Shown: positions 37,301-52,300 of the stretch, in pieces
Layout: the number at the start of each line of letters is the position of its first letter
Numbering within the stretch: position 1 is the stretch's first letter
From: Uranotaenia lowii
Taxonomy: Eukaryota; Arthropoda; Insecta; Diptera; Culicidae
Assembly: GCF_029784155.1 (NCBI RefSeq)
Contig: NC_073691.1
Location: 127,906,714 to 127,970,713, forward strand
Length of the DNA stretch: 64,000 nucleotides
Direction: 5' to 3'
Translations under genes and position numbers: made by a program
Notes under the pieces: model-generated
Database searches by the model: none
The model's input: only the letters and a program-made list of their open reading frames with translations
Told to the model about the DNA's origin: nothing

Positions 37301-40300
37301 TCTTCCAGACTCCGCATCTAAGAGTATGTGTCTTTACAAACATGCTCAGATCATTTACGACATTCGTTTAAAAGAAGCTGGGAAGACTGACTTATTCACG
37401 GTGTTTCTATTTTTATTCCAAAGTAGTTCCCTACCTACCGTAATCGGTTTCAGAAGTCGAAGCGATAATATGCTTTAATTTCTCTCCGATGCGACGACGA
37501 CCTACCTGTCCTCAATCGACAGGCCCGTTCGCACTGCCACTCTATGGGGCCACTTTTTAGCGATCAGCGAGCGGCGACCGGTCAAAACCAAGATGTTGCG
37601 CAGCAGCTCCTCTTTGTCGAGTGAAATTGTTTTCCGCATCACAGTCCAAATGCACAACAAACCGCGATCAAATGCGACCGTTTGGTTTGACACCTCATCA
37701 GCACCACCCCGCCTTAAGTTCGGTTAGGTTGATGTCACTGTTATATTTAAGGCGACTGCGGCTCAAATCGGCGGCCGAACTTGCACAAATGTGTACCCAC
37801 CAAAAGACCTCCACGTTTTTTACGTCCTCCTTGCCTGGTCCTGCTTCCTCATCGCCTCCGGATTTTCGCCAAAGAAGCCACATTTAGCGCTTGCATGAGT
37901 CCGATGGTGGTGCAAGTTAAATTTAAAATCTTACGTAGACGCGCGCGCGCAATTCGTTCGCAAAAATGTAAATATAAATATTGTGGTTTTGGATGGTTGG
38001 TGTGGTAAGTGCAGGAAGCCAGCCGGGGGTAGAAGGCAGCCGGGGTCGGAACTGGATGCTGTTCGATACTTCTTTTATCCTATTGAGGCATGTAGAAACA
38101 GATCGACAGATTTTTTTTCAATCAATATACTCTTTCTATTTTTTATACTTTCTAATACCTATTACATCGTTTTGATATGCTCGGTATTGCATTGAGAAGC
38201 TCAAAACATATCAATTGCTCATGAGCTGTCTTCAAATTTATTTACAGGAAAATCCAAAAACGGTGAAATACCTTTTAATTTTTTTTTTTTGGATTTTCTG
38301 CAACTACAACTACAACTTTTTTTGTATTTGCTGTAAAATTAAATAGTACATACAAGCAGAACAAATCTTCTCAAATCATCATGATTTTTTTTTCTTATCG
38401 TCGAATATTTCAAGTGTCAATAACCGGCTTCTTTGGTATTATGAACATATCAGAGCAGGTCAAATGACGTATTTTGAACTGTAAATAATTATTACAAGCT
38501 TTTACAAACTATAAATTTTGTAAAAATCGGTTTACAAACAAGAGAGTTTTAGCGGGAAAAGTGTTTACGTCATTTAACTGCTAGTGACCCAGCAATGGTT
38601 AACTTCGGTTCATATAAATACTGATTTGTTTGCACACATTTAACTCAGGCTGCTTTGATTTATTTGAAGATGTGTCTGAACAGTTTTTCCTTCCGTAAAA
38701 TCTCCCAAGACTTCTTGGGTCCTCTTGGTTTTATAACGTGTTTGTGGTATCCTTTTCTGTTGCGTTTGTTCTTATTGAGAAACCTTCGGGACTTTTCCCC
38801 TAACAATGTAGTAGTAATTTGTTTTGAAGGAACTTTTGTAACTAAATGGAATTTTTTTTTTAATTTGATAAAAGTTTGATTGCTCCTGGAGCAAGTAAAC
38901 CTTACTAGAGTTTTTTTTTATCATTTGTTCATTCATTCGGTAGAAACACGTAAACTTCATCGACGGAAGTTTTTCCACAGTTATTGAATCCGTGTATCAT
39001 AAAATAACACTTCAGAGCGTTTAATCTTTGAAAGACGTAGGTATACTAGAAAGCTCAGCTCGTCCTCAAATGTCGTTTTTTTCCTCTTATCGCCACCTCA
39101 ATAGAATCATCACAACAAATATAACAATATTTGCTTTTTTGTTCAATAACATCCATGACTCATTCGTAGCTGGAAGTCTTCTGCTTACTCTTTACTGATG
39201 TTTGTATGCGAGGCGCATTACTGCGCTCGAATTGGTGCTTTGCCTTTTATTAATGCTGTTAAAAGTAGTAATTAAAATCTTCAACCGAACATCAACGACT
39301 GCATACAGTGGACAATTATGTTCCAAATCAATCATAATAATAATGTGAATACCTTATATCATAAGGCAATCCATATGACTTGACCATACCCGTGTAACAG
39401 CTACCATCCGCATCGTTATCAGTTGAAATTTGATAGTAGCCACTTTTAAAAGGCCCTCCCGATAACCTCTAAGATACCACCTAACTAAGGCATTAAATGA
39501 TCAGCTCGCAGACTTTGAAATAGCTGTATTTCTATCGTTTTTTTTTTTCATTAAAAAATCTGAAGTTACTTCTAGGTGTGCTCTGTGATTTAGATAGTTG
39601 GCTATTAGTTGTTTGCGCTTCTACGTTGAAAGTTTTTTTCAAAATATGTTGTCCACATTTGTGAGCGACATTTTGTGTACAATCTTCACTCTAAAATAAA
39701 AATTTCACCACGATATGATAGCCTCTTCGTTTAGCGTAGACAATTGGCACCACTAAAGCTCTTGTTTGGATTAATTGGTATGTTTTTTGAAAATATTTAA
39801 CCGTTTTCTTCTCTAGAAATCTGTTCTTATAGAAACAGCATTTGTAATTCCGCTTTGATTATAGATATATCGTTTACTGAATGCTGACATTTACATGGTT
39901 TTCAGAGTGCATGCCATGTCCAATGTGAGAGGGTCAGAGTCATGTCAAATATGCCTTCTTTTTTTTTCTTTCCTATGAATGAAGTGCTAAAATCATATGT
40001 TAATTCTTCAACTTATCCTATTCTAATGAGATGTTTCAATTATATGTAGCAACTGGAAGACAATGTACATTTTACATCTTGGAAATAGAACTCCACCGCT
40101 TCCCAGAACTTGTTACGAGTAGCTCGCATTAAGTCTTCAACTGCCACAAACATGTATGTCAACAAAACAAACTGTTTGGTTTCAGAAAATTTTACAAGTT
40201 ACCAGTAGCTGTGAGAAGGATTTAAGATAATTTATTACTTAACTTCCCTCTTATCAAACACAAGAGCTGATATTTATCCTAGCCGTCCTCCCTCACTGAT

Positions 40301-43300
40301 TGCATGGCTCAAGTATAAGCTCGCCCGTCCATGGTGAGCATGTGGCACCGTTTAAAAGTTGCTGTTTATCTAAATATTTATCCCAAATTCATCTGTGGAT
40401 TTATTACCCTACTATCCTATCCATGGTGTTTCTGTGTTTCAACCGCCGCGTCGTCGTCGGGTTGCAGATCCTAAATTATGTATGCAAAATGATGGGATGA
40501 ACTTCTTCCGGTTCAGATTGTCTGCCCGATATTTCTCTGGGGAAATCGCTATTGTTTTAGGTTTTGGGAAAATCTGTTCTCCCTCCTCCTATAGTTATGG
40601 AAGAACGGGAGAGCTGCCTTCCTTCTTAGTTACAAGGAATTATTCAGATAGGGTTGTTTCCCCGGAAAAGGGCGTGCTGATATGACTAATGAAGCTTGTA
40701 ATCGCTATATGTATAGGAATAGGTAGTGCTTATGATTTATTCAATAACAATATTGTGACCATGTGATGGATAAGTAGGCGTTTACCTTTTTTGAGGCAAA
40801 CACGCATTTTGTTTTTAGTATGTCAAAGACAATAAGCTAAATTTAAAGATTCTCATGGAGAAATAAATATGATAACTGCATGTCGAAAAGCGTTACGAAA
40901 ATGTCAACGAAGTTTGCCAACACGATGTCGGTAAGGAAAAATTTTGTTCAATTTCTGATTAAAAATTTGCTGATGTCTCTTAGGATTTTGATCTCTTAAT
41001 AAAAAATTTACAAAAACTTTACGCGCTTTGTTCGCTGAACCTACTTTGGTATCGATTTAATATCGCTCCTAGAGATTCCTTGCAAACACCATCCAAACCA
41101 GACAAATTTAGAACACCTCAGGAATAGAATGAGAATGAATGACTCATCCCTGTTTTGGGTGGGTGACCTTACATATAGTTAGTATGCGCTGCTGTTTGTC
41201 GGAAGGGAGGTTTCAGATTTGTCTACCGACCGTCAAAATTCAACTTGGCGGTGTTGTTTCCTTTCGATAAAACGTGATGGAAAACCAAAGCATAAACTGC
41301 AAGCAACACTGAGTCATTCAGAATAACACAGCTGGAAAATGTGTTAGGAAAATTGTCGTTTTAGCGTGAACTGGTCCCCTATAATAGAATTAAAGTTTTA
41401 TTTGTGTTTAGACTTTTGTTGAAGGCTCAGAAGTCATCTTATAGCGCTCTCGTTTATGAGCAGAGGCAACCTAGTTCTCCACAAGTTTTGCACTAACTGC
41501 TGGCGTTGTGTTGCAACCCTTGGAAGTTGTCAGTGTTGGAGGTGAGCATGAGGGTGAGTGTAGCAACCAGAGCCGTAGGAAAGGGGGAAGGGGTTTGGTG
41601 ACAGACTTTTTTCTATGATATTTATGCTCAAACAGTGCATTAATTAAAAAAAAACGAAAAAATGATTTCAGAAATACATATTTGATTATGAATTTAGGTT
41701 TATTTATATTGGACAAATAATAAGTTTTATTAAGGCAGCTTTAAATAACTTAAAAAAACCTATTCTATATGCTTCAATCAAACAAAACAAATCTACCAAA
41801 CTCTAGAGGAAATTTAATGATTGATAAAAATAAATCAAGTTTTCAAAAGATTCGCAAACCTTTAAACATTTAAATTTTCTCACATCACAACAAACAACAT
41901 TTCGTTTGTCACAGTTTAGCATTTCAATAGTCTGATAAGGACACGACAAACAGGTGCCCCCGATCGCTGCCAGGAATTGCATTGCACCGAAAAATGGAAT
42001 TCGTACAACTTTCAGTCCCGGGGCTCTCGACGTTCCGACGCTCTGCCAAAGTATAAATATTCCAATTCTGGTACTGCTGTCATAAGTAGCAGGAAACGCC
42101 ACACGAAGAACAGAACTGTAAATGGCAAAAGAATTCCGAAATCGAAGCGAGAGGGAGACCGAAAAAAAATCAATTTCAACTCGATGACTCATTCGGCAAC
42201 AACTATTAGTTCGATACAACATCCACCCACAGAGGTAACCCCTTAAACGAGCTCTAAACAGCGCCACTTTTCCCGCTGTTCCCCGTTTCATGCGGATTGT
42301 TTTATGTGCATTCTCCGATAGCTAGCTACATAGCTATCGTCTGACTTTTCCATATTCCGTGTCGCGTTTTTCCTCATAATTTACAGAGGATTGAACGAGG
42401 GTGGGACGGGGCTAACCCTGACAGGATACAGGCTAAAAGTGCTTGGACACGATTTTCCACAATCATTATACGGAATGGAATACCTGTGCGCTAACGTTGC
42501 TTCACGCTTGTAAGGTTTCCTTTAGCCGAAACTTCAAGCCAGTGTTGTATTGTATTGTCGGTATAATTCTCATTTGAAGGAATTCAACAAACTATGAGGT
42601 CCTCACCAAAATGACCCGATTTGTCAGTGTTTGAGCGTGATTTGTAGCAATAAATGTTCGTGTTTCAGCTCGAAATGAATCCTTATTTATTTCGCTACTA
42701 GGCAGCACAAGAAGTTCAGATTTCTGCCTCCGTAAGCTGAGTATTGATTGACAATCTTCAGCGGAGTGAAATAAGAGAGTCCTGCCTGCCTGCCGCAGTT
42801 TGAAGTCGTCGTAATCGGCTTATCGGATTCGAGTGACGACAACGGTCGCCAGCTAATGAATGGGAGGCAACACAAGATCCGAGCCACGTGTAATCATTTT
42901 GGCGAAGGGCCATTCGGCCACGTGCCGAAGGATTCCATTTACAAACTCCGTTTTTTTTTTCTTAGTATCACGTCATCAACAGCAACATGACTTGAACAAA
43001 TGCGATTCCTCCTTAAGTCGAGCGGTTTTTATAGATATAATAAGCATATCTGCTAACCGCATCTGCGAAGTTTCTTTCAGTTTTCTCTCCGATGCGTATG
43101 TCTACGACATTAACGAGGCACAATTAGCCTTTTGCAGAAGATTAATTTTCCTCAATAATGGATGTTAACTCTAATAAAATGATTAGAAAAATGGTGGCCT
43201 AATATCCTTTACCAAAATGTCAATTTTGTATAAGACAAAAAGGAGGATTGTGCTTAAATCATCAAGCAACCAAGTGAGGCTGAAGGAAGCGAATCCATCG

Positions 43301-46300
43301 GCCTAATCATAATTGGAAACAGCCCGAACTCGGACAACAGACGTATCAGTATCAGTCAGTACCGTGCCAAAAGCCTGATAATCACCGGCTGGTGCTGATT
43401 GGGCCGTGAACACCCGCCTCGGTAATCAGCGAACGAGGCATGATGATTCATCAGCCGGTAAAGAACCGTGAACCACTCACAAATCCATCACAGACAATCG
43501 ACAGAGCGATTCGTTTATTCTCCCAAACAGTGGAAATTAGCTTCAGATGTTCGCTGAGTTATTTCTCCTGTGTTCTGTGCTCGCTCAACAGTATCTCGGC
43601 AGCAGCAGGTAGCGTATCAGTTATCAAACAAAATGTCGTATGGTCTTGTTTACAGCTGTACCGAGTTAAGCAGAGTAATAAAATCACTATAAAAAGCACA
43701 GACTTCGATTGTAATAGTTTTGTTCCTCACTTTTCAAAACTGAGTAAAATACCTTAATCTGGGTCCAGAATTTAAATTCTAATTGCTGGTGAAATTCGTG
43801 AAAATATTCGTCCTTCTAGAAACACAACACTATAGATTTACGAATCGATGGCAAATAACTAGTTTCCAAACTAACAGCTAACCCGAGCAGACTTTTATGC
43901 ACAATAATACTGTGGTCTGTGATAATACCTTATCTTGCTATCATGCCTTGATAGTTAATTTTGATATTATTTTTCCCGAATGAAGGTGGTACTTCACTGA
44001 AACCCTAATGATACCTCGTTTAAACACAAATGAATTTTGAGGACACAGTAATGCCATTTTTCGGTGTCAAATGAGATCAAAATTTGGCAATGATGTGCTT
44101 TTAAAATTCCTTTAAAAAAAGGTGGCTAAACGAGGTATTAAAATACTTTAAGTGAAACCTAAATTTGGCAGAAATGAACAGCGAATATTGACATTAAATA
44201 ACCTTTATTCAGACTAAATTTTACCTGATTTCGCTAAGAAGGCATGATAGCAAAACATGATGGTATGCTCAAGATATGCAAACAATAATATTTTTGTTGA
44301 TTATGTTCAACTGACTGAAATCCATATGAAAAATTGGTTATTTGAGAACTAAATAATAAACCATCGAATAGAAATAGACCATTTGCGATGTGTACTGAGG
44401 TTTAAGAAAATGAACAAAAAAAATGTAAATTTGCGTTTATTTATTATAGGTTCGAGGCGTTAAATAAAGCTTATTCAAATTTTAAATATACAAATTCTTT
44501 TACGAATTGTAAAAATGAAAAATGGTAATGTTTATTTAACTGCCACTATAAGTTTTTATTTTAATAATTCACTCTGTTTAAAAGAGATTGTCAATTCAGA
44601 TTCTTGATCATTTGTTTATTAGAAAACGTTTGTAAAAACAAAGCTTACCACTTTGTTGCATTAATTAAATTTTTAAACAAAATATGTTCGGTATCTCATT
44701 TCAAAAAAAATTAGGATACCTTAATGATGCCTTTCAGACTAAATTCTACAACTTTGACACTAAGGTGTTGTTCGTTCTGTTATTTTGCTGTAAATGAAAG
44801 TCAATGAGCTTTGATTTCAAGATTTGCTTTCATTGAAAAATCTACACCTAATGATGTAAATCTTCACCTATTGGTGCCTCATTTTCGTTTTTCTTTGCGA
44901 TCCAAAAACAAATTTTGATTACTCAACGATACTTTGTCTCGCTATCTCCTGAAAATCAGACTCAAAAAAAATCATTTCGGTGCCGATACCTCATTTTGCT
45001 AGGGAACATTAATCCTGATCTTGAATATGTAGCTGGTTCTGAATTTAACGAGTGCGTAGTTAACACATTTGAGATGCTGTCGTTGAGCATATCTCTATTT
45101 CCTTTCGCATCATCCATCCATCGAGGGCTTCCGCTGCCACCGGAAACCATCGTCACCGCACGACCGGAAATTTGCCAAAGCATCAGAAATCACTTTAGCC
45201 ATCCCGTTCGTCCCCTACCCTAGATGTACAGGGCATTCGGATGAAGAGATGTTTTTGTGGTGCTTGTAGGGAGAAACAATCTAAAACCACCGGCGGGAGC
45301 GGAAAAAAATGGGTTGTCGTTCTTTTATTGTTATTTTAATCTCTTGTCCAACCCTAGAGGGGTTTTTTTTTCTAAACATTCTACCCGAATGGAGTCTGCG
45401 GCCAAATGCACCAAAAGTCATAAGCAAGGATAGGCGAGACTTTTTAAGGATTCTCTGAATCTGAGGAATGAGTATTTTATTCCACTAGACATCGTGTCGG
45501 TTGCAGTTTTCAGGGGTAATCCCAGCCAAGCCACGCATCGACGTCGTAAAAAAGAGGCAAAGATGGTAAATATCCTACCTCCTGTCATAGCAGCAGCAGC
45601 AGCAGCAGCAGCAGGATGAGTCATCACCGTCTCTGGGTTGCCTGTTCGTCTGCCGTCAACAACAACAGCGCAGGGGAAAGACCGCATCCTCTCAACGCCT
45701 CCTCCGCCACTTTCTCAAGGGACTTATAATCTAAGCAAGCACTGCCATCCTACAATATTCAAAATAGAAGTAGGGTATAGGCCCTGTCTGTGTCCTCTCT
45801 CTATAGCTTTTCCCCGAGCATCATGGTGGTTGGTCTTTGTTTTTCCAACAAAGGACAAACTTGAACGGATAACGGTTAGTTTGCATGTTGTTTGTGTTGT
45901 TGGTAGGATTTTACTTTGACGAGACGACGGACGTACGACGGTGGACGAATGGACAGATTGTTGTCCCGATGAGTTGCTATTGCTCTGTATGTCTCCAAAC
46001 TTTCAAGTAAGCATCTAGGTACCTTCCTTTCCAATTAATTAGTTCACTTGAGGGATTCTTCAGTTAGTTTACATCAAGTGGCTGGATAGTTATTCATGCA
46101 ACAAGTTGCGAAAAATAGATTTTTTCAGCAGAAGTAGTACATTTAGTTTTTAGTATTTAGTAACGAGACTTGCTTAATTGATTTTTGAAACGAGTGATGA
46201 AAAATTGGATTTTGCAACGAGTTGCATACACAATTTTATGCCAATGTAAACAATTTCATTCCGATCGGAAGTCTTTCGATTTCTGACAAATAAATATCCG

Positions 46301-49300
46301 CATGTGGACATCCTTAATGATAGAAAATTTCTGGTGAAAGTCGTGAAATGTAAATTTGCGATCAAAATGTTCAATTTTCAGCACTGAATTGCCTAAATTG
46401 CCTTAGCCGCCGACCGTGGCCTTGAGGATAGCGTTCAAGTCTTCTAAGCCAGAGGTCATGAGATCAAGTCTTGGTCACGGCAAACATAGTACTCTTTCTG
46501 TGGGTTGGTGGTGTTAGCATTAGTAAAATGCTAGCCATTATATCCTTGAAAGATGTACGCTTAGTCTTAAGTAGAATTTAGATCTCTTCAAAGAAACATG
46601 AAGTTTCACTGAGATCCTATGTGTGTGTGTTCGTTTAAAAAAATGGCGTTTTGGCTTGAATTCAACAAACATATGAGATTATGATGAATGTGCACACTTT
46701 TGTTCGATATGTTTTATATTGATATTTTTCCTTTTCTTTAATCCGCAAACATATATTTAGGTTATTATTGATGAGGTATTAAAATACATAAAAAGTAACT
46801 AAGCCATCAAACTGCATTTGAAATACTTCCACAAATTCCAATTGAAAAAAGTTTCTAGCCTCCACATGCATCAATCACTGTACCAAAAAGAGCTTCATGA
46901 AATTTGCCCAAAACCCGAAACGAATCGAAACGTGACGACACCAGATGGTTGCCGATGACTAATCTAACTTCCTTCCTTCCGCAAATCTGCCTGCCTGCCT
47001 GCTTGCTGAGAATTCCTATAACGTTGTTGCGACACAGAGGAAGGAGGGTGACTGTGACGACTTCCTTCCCCTTCCGTCCAAAAAAACCACCGTGATAGAA
47101 GCGGCCTTCGCTCGGGTCTGGTCCGGTCTGGTAGGTTCACACAAAAATAAACGAATCGACCAAAACAGAGCAGAAGGTCGTCGCGCTAAAAACTATTTTA
47201 CGGCCTTGCCTCCGCCACCGTCATCAGATAGCATGGTGGACATCGAGCGAGGTTGGTGTGGTGCAATCCACAAACTATAAACAGTAGGTAACAAAAATTG
47301 AACCGCGCCAACAGCGGGCGTGTATGATGAGTCATAGATCATAAGTATGTTTCGCGTCGCATTATGCGTACATAACTAGTCGTGCTCGCCCGCTCGGTTT
47401 ATTAGTTCGTTGGTGTAGAACAGCAGCAAAGCAATACCACAGAAAGGGTCAAACAGTCAGTTGTCGTGGCGTTGTTGTTGCGGGGTACCTAGTCGCTTTC
47501 TTCCGAAAATCCGGCGAAACCTCGCCGATGAGTCATCATAAGATGGCAAGCTGCTGAGCTAAGCAGCAAAACTATTTTAACATCTCCATAGAAGCTTACA
47601 ACAGCAGAAGAAAAAAAAACTGCTCAGCTCTTGATGCGTAACTGTAATAAACGTGCTGGCTGACACGAAACAGGGAGAGCGAGAGAGCAGAATCCAACGA
47701 AACGAAACGAGCAATCTTTAGGCACCTCGACTCGACTAACACATGAAAGCAACGAATTGGCTGGTAGCGAACTGCAACAACTAAAGAAACGAATGGCTGA
47801 ATAGCAGGCAAGCAACATTCGCTTCAACAAATGACCTTTGCCAGGGAGTGACGTCATTTTAAAGGCCGTTGGAAACTTGGTGGTTTCGTTTCTTGTTGTT
47901 CCATTCAACCAAACGACCAGACCAGCAGCAGCAAGGCAGAAAGCAGCGAGAAATTGCTCAAGTTTGGAACACTAGAGCGTTCGTTGATCGTGGTCGTTCG
48001 TCGTCGACAACGGCCTTTACCCCGCAACCTCCTCCCAACTTCCCTCCTGCTTGCAATGGTTTAGAGAGGGTAAACCAGCCGCGGTCGCATTGAACTGAGA
48101 CTCTGGTTCTGCCGTGGATTCTGGCCCTCTCCGTACCTAGTGGGTATGGCTAAAGGTATTCGCTTGAGTCAGCAAAGCCGCATGCGAGCTTTGCAGATCA
48201 GGTTTTCTTTCACCGCATCCCATGCAAAGATCGCTCGGTCGCTGATGGGCTCCGATTCTATGACGATACCCAGGGTCGTAGTCAGGGAGAACTTGAGATC
48301 AATACCACAGCATAAGGACTGCACTTTAACGTTTGTCAAATGCAATAACTAGAAGCCAGTTCGACGTTTGTTGTTCTATAAGTTTCAGTGCTATGAGAGC
48401 ATCCATGCAGCCCTGCGATGAAATGCCAATGTGATTTCTAATCTGCTGCTCAAGTCTCAGTCGGTATAGAAATACATATTGCTAAACAAAGTTCTCTTCG
48501 ATTCTGTTTGAAGCAGATTGGTCAGATTGGAAAAGGGACAAACAGTTCAATTAAATTTAACGCAATTTCGACGCCTTCGACAAGTGTGGATTGCAATTAT
48601 TAACACACCGTCTATCGCCTATCACCGCTCACAAAACAATTCCCGATTGCCGATAAAGTTCCATCTTGAACGTTTATTTAATTTGACCGAACCCTCGTAC
48701 CTACTCCTCGGCGAATGGATGATGGTCGAATCGTTGGTGTCTTTTTCCCCCTTCAAGTGTTGTCTTTTGGTGGAAAATCATGATCAATTCCGATAAAACA
48801 AGCTGCCTGAAATATATGGTCTATAAAATGATGGCAGGCAACGCACAAGTGCCGATTGCTCGAATTGATGATGATAGAATGAAGTCACATAAACGTGTTA
48901 CAGAATTTCCGAAACATTTTCGATTGACATCCATTCAAGCAAAACATCACTCACCTCCTTAGCAAAACAGTAAGGTCATTCCGAACCAAGTGACCATGAA
49001 AATGCATCGGCCCTCTCCGATTTTGCTCTAAATCAGTAGGATGACTCACTGTAATGTTAATAAGAAAAATCCAAAGTTTCGGGTGAATCGGGCAACCCCC
49101 CCCCCCCCCCCCCTTCAAATGGGTGCCCCTCCATTTTTAATTAAATTGCCTTTTTTCCCAAAAACAGCAACTGTTTTTGTGAATATATCAGAAACCATAG
49201 AAGCTACAGATAAGATGAGACCCTTGTAAGATGAAGTTATTGTCAAGCGAAAGACATTGTAAATTGTACAGTGTTACTAGACATGATATTTTTATTTTAA

Positions 49301-52300
49301 AAACTTTAAATGCGATAAACTTAAAATGCCTCTACTTGTTTTTCAATTTTCATGGCGCCAATGGAATTTTGAAATAATCGCATTTTAAGTTTTAAAATAC
49401 AAAAATAACGGATCTGGCAACACTCAACACAAAATTGAACAAAGCCAATCGATTGCCATAAAAGTCAAAACATTGGTCTTACCCAAGGTGGGTATATATT
49501 CAGGAGGTGTTCCCGAATAACGAATTCCCGATTCAGCCATTTTGGCTATGTAGGCTATGCAACTATGCGGAATTCATGAAGTTTGTTTACCAACAAACCA
49601 CAGAAAAGCTGGGCAAAAAATAAACAAACTCATTGAGAGCCCCGCTCACTCCTCGCCTACTTACTGTGAAAGTCGGAGAACCTAGTGTTTCTAAGAACCT
49701 TGGGTCTTACCAAGGTGTGTATATATTCAGGAGGTGTTACCGAATATCGAATTCCCGATTCAGCCATTTTGGCTATGTAGGCTATGCAACTATGCGGAAC
49801 TCATGAAGTTTGTTTACCAACAAACCATCGAAGCTGAGCAAAAAATAAACAAACTCATTGAGAGCCCCGCTCACTCCTCGCCTACTTACTGTGAAAGTCG
49901 GAGAACCTAGTGTATCAAAAGACCTTGGGTCTTACCTTATCTGTAGCTTCTATGGTTTCTGAGATATTCACAAAATAAAATTGCTGTTTTTGGGAAAAAT
50001 GCCCAAATTTTTAAATTTCTGAAACTTTTCTTCTTGGAAGTTGAACGTCTCCGGAACGGCGCTTACTGTTTTAAGTGAATGGACCCTCGTCCATGGGTTC
50101 ATGGAATGACTCATTAGCTAGTGGAGTTCCATAAATTAAGATAGATGAATTTTAAATTAATATTTTCTACTACTAATATTTACTACTACCCAAGCAAGAC
50201 TTCAAGAAATAAAATTTTCCATTTGAAATCCACAAATTGGAAACAGATTTTTTCCTAAACTGTTTCGATTTTTTCCCTTCAGTATTGTCGTTCGTGATTT
50301 AACCTCTCTCAATCCCTGCTTCGCTGCAACACGTCAAGAATTGAAAACCACTTTCACATCTGCTACTAATATACGTGTTCGTGTATTTGACGGGAAAATT
50401 ACCCTTCAGCAAGTTACCACCCTCTCGACAGGATCCAAGATTGTTTTCCATCCCAGCAGCAGCAGCCGTCCCCTTCCAGTGGAAAACAAAACGGCTCTCT
50501 CCGCACAAACCCGAAGGGGAACAGATATTATTTTATTAGTTCGCAACGGCACTTTACGCATTGTGTGCCATGTGCCGTGTGGCGTCGTCACAGCCGCGCC
50601 AAAGAAGGGAAGAATATGGCGGAAAACTGCCCCGAGCGAGTCATCTTGAGCAGCAGCAGCAGCTACTAACAGAACAGGATACGAGAATGCGTGTAATCAT
50701 TCGAAAAATGCATTTTATTACCACCACACTGTCGACAAATAGTCGGAAGCTGCCTGCCTCCTCCTATAATAGTTTCAAACATATGCGAAGAACGTTCCTT
50801 TGCAGTCGGAAAAAGTCCTTTTGAGTGGCAACCTGTGTGCAAGTGTACCCCTCCACAACCTTTATGCGCTCAATCCGGAAACGATCACGCAATTTCCCAG
50901 ACTTTATATGTATCTATGTGTGGGGAAGAGTTCACATACATTCGCTCTGTATAACGTAAAAAATGATGAATGAATGGAATGTTTTTGAATGAATCTTTCA
51001 AGTTCGCTTCGGTAAGAAGCACGTTTAAACGAATTTTTAAAAGGGTCTAACTAATGACAAGTCAACAAAACTTCTTCTTCTTCTTGTATTCTTCTTATTC
51101 TACCAACATAGCCAAAACTCTAAGCATTCTGGAAAATGAACATCATGCGTCCTTTGTTTTTCTTTCCAACGTAATCTCTGTTACATTAAAGAAGGAGTAA
51201 GCCATGATTTTTTGGCATCGCACGCGTTTTTATTTTCATCCATAATTTTTTTTTAATTAAATTACAATAAAACTAGAAATTTTAAAATTAAACAGTGGAA
51301 AAATGATAGATTAAGTGACTGGTGGTTGTTTCCGGCGTTATTCGTACTTTGTTTCGGCATGCTGAATCCTGGTTGGGGGAGTTCGGAAGGAATTTTAAAG
51401 TCAGCTGCTCCGGACTAGAGGAAAAGTTTTCTGACGAAAACTTCCAAGACTTATTTGGTGAGATCAAACCTTTTCTATTATATTAAACGTTATTTTCCTA
51501 ATACACATTCTCATTAGATTAGTGTAGCTATTTTAAAACTATGCTGTATGTATTTAAGTAATCCATATGAAGCGTTTGGTAGGGAACTCCACGCTTTATT
51601 CCTCCCCTTGCTCCAGAATCTTTTGCGGTAATTACCACATGGTTGGCCTGGCCGTAGTTATCTCTGCAATGCATGTTTTATGTAACAGAGGTAACGTTGA
51701 AAAGAAAAATGAAGGACGCAAGTCTTTTCATTTTCCAGGATGCTTACACGATTTGGCTATGTTGGTAAAAGAAGAAGAAGAAGAAGAAGAAGAACGTAAT
51801 CTCTGTTACATTAAAATATACATCGCAGAGGCCAACCAACAGCTTGATTAGTTTACATCTGACGATATAGTCGGTTGGTAAGGTGTCGGAAAGATAATCA
51901 AATGACTCGAGTTCGATTCCTAGTCGTGGCATTTTTTTTTTATTCATGATCGATGCATTTTGCACTAAACGGTGAGTCGTAGGTCCATGAAACAAAGCAA
52001 TAACAAAATAATGTAGGTCTGTTTGTAGAACACAAACAATTCACACATACACTCATACGTTATGTTTCTGGTGCTTTGCCCGGAATCGAACTCCAGTCTT
52101 CTGATTACCTATCCAATGGGCTACTATATCGTCAGATGTAAACTAGGCAAGCTGCAGCCTTATAATTCAGTTGACTTCATCGAGTTGAATTCGCTGCTAG
52201 GTTCTACGGAAGAAAACGCTCATCGTGCCCCGATTAATTTTGCTACGTTCGCCCTGAGTCAACAAATTAAAGTAAAAACGTGTTTTAAAATTCATTATAG

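Noticed and set aside
41803..42291. 162-codon minus-strand frame in intron 3
   Set aside because: No recognisable domain, no sign of splicing or regulatory signals, and a length expected by chance in 64 kb.
45418..45687. Minus-strand frame with an alanine run
   Set aside because: The alanines come from the AGC microsatellite; nothing else supports coding.
50299..50824. Overlapping open frames of 60-100 codons on both strands near 50.3-50.8 kb
   Set aside because: GC-richer noncoding sequence with AGC repeats gives open frames in several phases; no domain or splice evidence.
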